Shown here: piece after piece, positions 6,094 to 6,174 of the stretch
Position numbering within the stretch: the stretch's first letter is position 1
Layout: every line of letters starts with the position of its first letter
NCBI GenBank assembly: GCA_003539375.1
Contig: DPPH01000175.1
Location: forward strand, 1 to 6,174
DNA: 6,174 nt
DNA from: Clostridiales bacterium
GTDB taxonomy: Bacteria > Bacillota > Clostridia > Tissierellales > Dethiosulfatibacteraceae
Direction of reading: 5' to 3'
Translations under genes and position numbers: made by a program
The notes under the pieces: generated by a model
What the model was told of the DNA's origin: nothing
Database searches by the model: none
The model's input: only the letters and a program-made list of their open reading frames with translations

Positions 6094-6174
6094 CATTGCA
6101 TCATTAGGCTTTATAAGCATATATTATACTTTTAATCTTATATTTCTGCTAATAAGCCTTTCTTTCTTTGTCGT
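6094..6174. other. Right-edge non-coding stretch with imperfect inverted repeat
   Basis: AGGCTT (6106-6111) and AAGCCT (6154-6159) are complementary. With one bulge and one mismatch the pairing extends inward to about 11 bp (minus strand AGGCTTATTAGC against GCTTATAAAGCCT). A minus-strand frame ending RQRKKGLLAEI with TAA at 6138-6140 enters from the right edge and could be the tail of a neighbouring gene that the terminator at 5979-6034 serves. Eleven codons are too few to call it. Confidence 0.3.

Overview
The window is AT-rich, with minus-strand genes packed 0 to 16 bases apart behind strong AGGAGG-type ribosome binding sites. Protein character, a c-di-AMP-type leader RNA and a consensus sigma-A promoter all suggest a low-GC Firmicute, most likely a member of the Clostridia. 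Species cannot be fixed from sequence alone.

Bases 1-5479 hold one leftward operon. A perfect TTGACA-17-TATAAT promoter (5451-5479) drives a leader of about 200 nt. The leader carries a ydaO/yuaA-class (c-di-AMP) riboswitch aptamer (5301-5420) and an intrinsic terminator (5260-5293). Six genes follow: a membrane histidine kinase (HAMP-PAS-HisKA-HATPase), a stand-alone receiver protein, a receiver-TPR protein, an RCK_N-only TrkA-like protein, a full-length TrkA-like RCK_N+RCK_C protein, and a TrkH/KtrB potassium translocation subunit that runs off the left edge.

The reading is a potassium-uptake module under c-di-AMP control, fused in one transcript to a phosphorelay. High c-di-AMP, a signal of potassium sufficiency in Firmicutes, should favour the terminator and shut the operon off. 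At the protein level the two RCK proteins would gate TrkH. The kinase and two receivers have no DNA-binding output domain in this window, so their output is either protein-protein (possibly on the transporter itself) or a regulator encoded elsewhere. That open link is the most interesting point here.

Bases 5491-6174, upstream of the promoter, are largely decayed or non-coding. They hold a C-terminal scrap of a comM (Mg-chelatase-like AAA ATPase) gene ending 11 bases before the -35 box, about 290 bases of frame-broken sequence, a minus-strand terminator hairpin (5979-6034), a 34-bp near-perfect AT-rich palindrome (6060-6093) and a looser inverted repeat at the right edge.
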